Positions 60,293 to 64,000 of a stretch of 64,000 nt of DNA are shown here, one piece after another (positions within the stretch are counted from its first letter, which is position 1; each line of letters opens with the position of its first letter). The stretch covers positions 3,314,001 through 3,378,000 of the forward strand of contig NZ_CP029078.1 in the NCBI RefSeq assembly GCF_005222485.1. Direction: 5' to 3'. Source of the DNA: Streptomyces griseoviridis (lineage in GTDB: Bacteria > Actinomycetota > Actinomycetes > Streptomycetales > Streptomycetaceae). The notes beneath the pieces are model-generated. The model worked only from the letters and a program-made list of their open reading frames with translations, was not told the origin of the DNA and made no database searches. Both the position numbers and the translations under genes were made by a program.

Positions 60293-61842
60293 GCGACCCG
60301 GACGAGTTGCTGCGCATCGAGGGCATACGGAAGACCTTCCCCGGGGTGATCGCGCTCGACGGCGTCGACTTCGACCTGCGCCGGGGCGAGGTGCACGTCC
60401 TGCTCGGCGAGAACGGCGCGGGCAAGAGCACCCTCATCAAGATGCTCTCCGGCGCCTACACCCCCGACGCGGGACGCATCCTGGCGGGCGGGCAGGAGGT
60501 GCGCGTGCACGGGGCGCAGGACGCCGCGCGCCTCGGGATCGCCACCATCTACCAGGAGTTCAACCTGGTGCCCGACCTCACGGTCGCCGAGAACATCTTC
60601 CTCGGCCGGCAGCCCCGCCGGTTCGGGATGATCGACCGGGGCCGCATGGAGGCCGACGCCGAGGTGCTCCTCGCGCGCGTCGGCGTCGACGTCTCCCCGC
60701 GCGCGCGGGTGCGTGAACTCGGCATCGCCCGGCTCCAGATGGTCGAGATCGCCAAGGCGCTCAGCCTGGACGCGCGCGTGCTCATCATGGACGAGCCGAC
60801 CGCCGTGCTCACCTCCGAGGAGGTCGAGAAGCTGTTCGCGATCGTGCGCGCGCTGCGTGCCGACGGCGTCGGCATCGTCTTCATCACCCACCACCTGGAC
60901 GAGATCGCCGCCCTCGGCGACCGGGTCACCGTCATCAGGGACGGCAGGTCCGTCGGCCAGGTGCCCGCCTCGACGCCCGAGGACGAACTCGTCCGGCTCA
61001 TGGTGGGCCGCTCCATCGCGCAGCAGTACCCGCGCGAACGACCCGAAACCGGAACGCCGTTGCTCTCCGTGGAGGGCCTCACCCGGGACGGCGTCTTCCA
61101 CGACGTCGGCTTCGAGGTGCGGGCCGGTGAGGTGGTCGGCATCGCCGGTCTCGTCGGCGCCGGGCGCACCGAGGTCGCGCGGGCCGTGTTCGGCGCCGAC
61201 CCCTACGACCGGGGCACCGTCCGGGTCGGCGGGGCCGTGCTGCGGCGCGCGGACGTGAACGCGGCGATGGCCGCCGGGATCGGCCTGGTGCCCGAGGACC
61301 GCAAGGGCCAGGGCCTGGTCCTCGACGCGTCCGTCGAGGAGAACCTCGGCCTGGTGACGCTGCGGTCCGCCACCCGCGCCGGGATCGTCGACCTCAAGGG
61401 GCAGCACGCGGCGGCCGAGCGGATCGCCGACCGGCTCGGGGTGCGGATGGCGGGCCTCGGCCAGCAGGTGCGCACCCTGTCGGGCGGCAACCAGCAGAAG
61501 GTCGTCATCGGCAAGTGGCTGCTCGCCGACGCCAGGGTCCTCATCCTCGACGAGCCGACGCGCGGCATCGACGTCGGCGCCAAGGTCGAGATCTACCAGC
61601 TGATCAACGAGCTGACGGCCGCCGGGGCCGCCGTCCTGATGATCTCCAGCGATCTCCCGGAGGTCCTCGGCATGAGCGACCGGGTCCTGGTGATGGCCCA
61701 GGGCCGGATCGCGGGCGAACTCACCGCCGACGAGGCCACCCAGGACGCGGTGATGTCCCTCGCCGTCTCCACCCCCGCCGCGCCCGGCACCCCGGCGGAC
61801 GGCACCCCTGCTACCGAAGTGGAGGCCCCCCGTGGCCACTGA
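60289..61842 (+). CDS. rbsA: Ribose-type sugar ABC transporter ATPase
   Basis: 517 residues from GTG 60289, with ACAGGAG upstream. Two tandem ABC domains as in RbsA/XylG/MglA. The first has Walker A LLGENGAGKSTLIKML, signature-like ELGIARLQMVEIAKAL and Walker B VLIMDEPTAVL. The second has the usual degenerate Walker A (VGAGRTEVA), LVPEDRKGQGLVLDASVEENLGL and LSGGNQQKVVIGKWLLADARVLILDEPTRGIDVGAK. Powers uptake with the fused permease/binding protein that follows, whose start overlaps this gene by 11 bases. Confidence 0.93.
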   Translation: MSDPDELLRIEGIRKTFPGVIALDGVDFDLRRGEVHVLLGENGAGKSTLIKMLSGAYTPDAGRILAGGQEVRVHGAQDAARLGIATIYQEFNLVPDLTVAENIFLGRQPRRFGMIDRGRMEADAEVLLARVGVDVSPRARVRELGIARLQMVEIAKALSLDARVLIMDEPTAVLTSEEVEKLFAIVRALRADGVGIVFITHHLDEIAALGDRVTVIRDGRSVGQVPASTPEDELVRLMVGRSIAQQYPRERPETGTPLLSVEGLTRDGVFHDVGFEVRAGEVVGIAGLVGAGRTEVARAVFGADPYDRGTVRVGGAVLRRADVNAAMAAGIGLVPEDRKGQGLVLDASVEENLGLVTLRSATRAGIVDLKGQHAAAERIADRLGVRMAGLGQQVRTLSGGNQQKVVIGKWLLADARVLILDEPTRGIDVGAKVEIYQLINELTAAGAAVLMISSDLPEVLGMSDRVLVMAQGRIAGELTADEATQDAVMSLAVSTPAAPGTPADGTPATEVEAPRGH

Positions 61843-63778
61843 CACGCTCAAGGGCGCGACGGGCGCGAGTGGCGCCTCCGGTCTGCGCCGGCTGCTCCTC
61901 GACAACGGCGCGCTCACCGCGCTGATCGTCCTCGTCGTCGCCCTGTCGGCGCTCTCCGGGGACTTCCTGACCACCGACAACCTGCTGAACGTCGGCGTCC
62001 AGGCCGCCGTCACCGCCGTCCTCGCGTTCGGCGTCACCTTCGTCATCGTCTCGGCGGGCATCGACCTGTCGGTCGGCTCGGTGGCCGCGCTGTCGGCGAC
62101 CGTGCTCGCCTGGGGCGCCACCCAGCACGGGGTGCCCGTCGTCCTCGCGGTGGTCCTCGCCGTGCTCACCGGCACCGCGTGCGGCCTGGTCAACGGCTTC
62201 CTGATCTCGTACGGGAAGCTGCCACCGTTCATCGCGACGCTCGCGATGCTGTCAGTGGCGCGCGGTCTGTCGCTGGTGATCTCCGGCGGTGTCCCGATCC
62301 CGTTCCCCGACTCGGTCTCGCACCTCGGTGACACCCTCGGCGACTGGCTGCCGGTCCCGGTGCTGGTCATGGTGGTGATGGGGCTGATCGCCGCGTTCGT
62401 GCTCGGCCGCACCTACATCGGCCGTTCCATGTACGCGATCGGCGGCAACGAGGAGGCCGCGCGCCTCTCCGGGCTGCGCGTCAAGCGGCAGAAGCTGGCG
62501 ATCTACGCGCTGTCCGGTGTGTTCGCCGCCGTCGCGGGTGTCGTGCTCGCCGCCCGGCTCTCCTCCGCGCAGCCGCAGGCCGCCGACGGCTACGAACTCG
62601 ACGCCATCGCCGCCGTCGTCATCGGCGGCGCCTCCCTCGCGGGCGGCACCGGCAAGGCGTCGGGCACCCTCATCGGCGCGCTGATCCTCGCGGTGCTGCG
62701 CAACGGCCTCAACCTGCTGAACGTGTCGGCGTTCTGGCAGCAGGTCGTGATCGGTGTCGTGATCGCGCTCGCGGTGCTCCTCGACACGCTGCGCCGCAAG
62801 GCCGGGGCGACCCCGGTGGCGGCCGGCACCGGCGGCGGCAAGGGCCGGCAGGCGGCGACGTACGGTCTCGCGGCCGTCGTCACGGTGACGATCGTCGGCG
62901 CGACCTCCTTCCTGCACAACGGCTCCTCCGCGACGGCCGACCCGAAGATCGGCCTGTCGCTTTCCACCCTCAACAACCCGTTCTTCGTGCAGATCCGGGC
63001 GGGCGCCCAGGCCGAGGCCAAGAAGAAGGGCGTCGACCTGACCGTCACCGACGCCCAGAACGACGCCTCGCAGCAGGCCAACCAGCTCCAGAACTTCACC
63101 AGTTCGGGCCTCGACGCGATCATCGTCAACCCGGTGGACTCGGACGCGGCCGGCAACTCCGTGAAGGCCGCGGGCAAGGCGAAGATCCCGGTCGTCGCCG
63201 TCGACCGGGGCGTCAACCACGCCACCACGGCCACGCTGGTCGCCTCCGACAACGTCGCCGGCGGTGAACTCGCCGCGAAGACCCTCGCCGAGAAGCTCGG
63301 CGGCACCGGCAAGATCGTCATCCTCCAGGGCCAGGCGGGCACCTCCGCCGCCCGCGAGCGCGCCCAGGGCTTCGCCGCCGGGCTCAAGGCGTACCCCGGC
63401 ATCAAGGTCGTCGCGCAACAGCCCGCCGACTTCGACCGCACCAAGGGGCTCGACGTGATGTCGAACCTGCTCCAGTCCCACCCGGACGTGAAGGGTGTCA
63501 TCGCCGCCAACGACGAGATGGCGCTCGGCGCGATCAAGGCGCTCGGCGCCAAGGCGGGCGCCTCGGTGCCGGTGGTCGGCTTCGACGGCACGCCTGACGG
63601 CCTCACCGCCGTCAAGAAGGGCACGCTGTACGCGTCCGTCGCGCAGCAGCCCAGCCAGCTCGGCACGATGGCCGTGGACAACGCGCTCAAGGCCATCCGG
63701 GGCGAGAAGGTCGACGGGACGGTCAAGGTGCCGGTGAAGGTGGTCACCAAGGAGAACGTGGCCGGCTTCACCGGCTGA
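61832..63778 (+). CDS. Fused ribose-type permease (RbsC) and substrate-binding protein (RbsB)
   Basis: 648 residues from GTG 61832. Residues about 20-320 are an RbsC-type permease (LLNVGVQAAVTAVLAFGVTFVIVSAGIDLSVGSVAALSA; DAIAAVVIGGASLAGGTGKASGTLIGALILAVLRNGLNLLNV). After a short Gly/Lys linker an extra membrane segment (TYGLAAVVTVTIVGATSFL, about 345-363) leads to a full RbsB domain, about 370-645 (KIGLSLSTLNNPFFVQIRAGAQAEAKKKG; NPVDSDAAG; VDRGVNH; GVIAANDEMALGAIKALG; VGFDGTPDG). The extra segment places the binding domain outside, replacing the signal peptide or lipobox of a separate RbsB. Uptake of ribose or a close sugar is inferred from the whole operon. Confidence 0.93.
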   Translation: MATDTLKGATGASGASGLRRLLLDNGALTALIVLVVALSALSGDFLTTDNLLNVGVQAAVTAVLAFGVTFVIVSAGIDLSVGSVAALSATVLAWGATQHGVPVVLAVVLAVLTGTACGLVNGFLISYGKLPPFIATLAMLSVARGLSLVISGGVPIPFPDSVSHLGDTLGDWLPVPVLVMVVMGLIAAFVLGRTYIGRSMYAIGGNEEAARLSGLRVKRQKLAIYALSGVFAAVAGVVLAARLSSAQPQAADGYELDAIAAVVIGGASLAGGTGKASGTLIGALILAVLRNGLNLLNVSAFWQQVVIGVVIALAVLLDTLRRKAGATPVAAGTGGGKGRQAATYGLAAVVTVTIVGATSFLHNGSSATADPKIGLSLSTLNNPFFVQIRAGAQAEAKKKGVDLTVTDAQNDASQQANQLQNFTSSGLDAIIVNPVDSDAAGNSVKAAGKAKIPVVAVDRGVNHATTATLVASDNVAGGELAAKTLAEKLGGTGKIVILQGQAGTSAARERAQGFAAGLKAYPGIKVVAQQPADFDRTKGLDVMSNLLQSHPDVKGVIAANDEMALGAIKALGAKAGASVPVVGFDGTPDGLTAVKKGTLYASVAQQPSQLGTMAVDNALKAIRGEKVDGTVKVPVKVVTKENVAGFTG

Positions 63779-63848
63779 GCCGCCCCCGCCCGCCCTTGCC
63801 CCGCTTGCCCCCCCTTCCCTCGCTTCCCTCGCTTCCCAGGGAGTCCCC

Positions 63849-64000
63849 ATGTACGACTACGACCTGCTGGTCGTGGGATCGGCCAACGCCGATCTGGTCA
63901 TCGACGTCGAACGGCGCCCCGCCGCCGGTGAGACGGTGCTCGGCGGCGACCTCGCCGTCCACCCCGGCGGCAAGGGCGCCAACCAGGCCGTCGCCGCGGC
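63849..64000 (+). CDS. rbsK: Ribokinase, 5' part (runs off the window)
   Basis: The first 50 residues from ATG 63849, with AGGGAG upstream. YDYDLLVVGSANADLVIDVERRPAAGETVLGGDLAVHPGGKGANQAVAA is the N-terminus of a PfkB-family ribokinase, with the sugar-binding GSANADL and PGGKGANQAVAAA motifs. It phosphorylates ribose at C5 after uptake. Position after the transporter genes supports the ribose assignment. Confidence 0.88.
   Translation, partial: MYDYDLLVVGSANADLVIDVERRPAAGETVLGGDLAVHPGGKGANQAVAA

Overview
The window looks like a Streptomyces chromosome. GC is very high with strong third-position GC bias, and GTG starts, AGGAGG-like ribosome binding sites and stop/start overlaps (ATGA, GTGA) are frequent. 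It also carries lineage markers: chaplins, rodlins, melC1/melC2 tyrosinase, and a DUF397/XRE/ATPase cluster. From memory, the order chaplin-melC2-melC1-chaplin-glycan genes-chaplins-rodlins-CoA ligase-...-copper ATPase-citrate synthase resembles the S. coelicolor region around SCO2699-SCO2750. I could not check that synteny here.

Layout. (1) 1-2.7 kb: accessory-looking genes (a frameshifted DUF317 gene and a PD-(D/E)XK/DUF5655-type protein) beside tRNA-Arg(TCT). (2) 3.4-8.9 kb: two short chaplins flank the tyrosinase operon and several small secreted proteins. (3) 9.1-23.8 kb: a compact, translationally coupled Wzx/Wzy-type polysaccharide cluster. It holds two GT4 glycosyltransferases, a priming sugar-phosphate transferase, an O-antigen-ligase-like polymerase, a MurJ-type flippase, a polysaccharide deacetylase, a Wzz-like protein and a CelD/FemAB-like acyltransferase. 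A secreted GH26-like glycanase and an ATP-grasp/flavoprotein pair follow. (4) 23.8-27.1 kb: a sortase-anchored chaplin with a His/Pro/Gly repeat, a short chaplin and three rodlins. (5) 27.1-34.8 kb: acyl-CoA ligase, NAD+-dependent DNA ligase, and an ABC exporter whose ATPase is fused to an alpha/beta hydrolase. (6) 35-42.2 kb: myo-inositol catabolism (mmsA, iolD, iolB, an aldolase-like gene, iolC, and a divergent iolE-like gene). (7) 42.6-51.1 kb: small HTH protein, alcohol dehydrogenase, MMPL exporter with divergent TetR regulator, PrsW protease, and a CopZ/CopA copper module with a CsoR-type site. (8) 51.9-58 kb: citrate synthase, RecD2-like helicase, and a DUF397/XRE/anti-sigma-like ATPase cluster. 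(9) 58-64 kb: a repeat-containing protein of unknown function and a ribose-type operon (LacI regulator, ATPase, fused permease/binding protein, ribokinase).

How it works together. The first 27 kb read as an aerial-hypha surface island: amyloid chaplins and rodlins, a surface glycan pathway, secreted proteins and melanin formation. Five of the chaplin/rodlin genes have upstream sequences resembling the sigma-BldN promoter (about CGTAAC-N16-CGTTGA), including all three rodlins. This suggests shared developmental control. The rest is metabolic: carbon uptake and catabolism (inositol, ribose), copper export, the TCA cycle and DNA repair, with recognisable operators for TetR, CsoR, LacI and probably GntR regulators.

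The strongest candidates for new biology are the uncharacterised glycan cluster with its ATP-grasp/flavoprotein pair, the one-domain LPXTG chaplin with the His-rich repeat, the hydrolase-ATPase fusion, and the protein with four GER-NARDL repeats.
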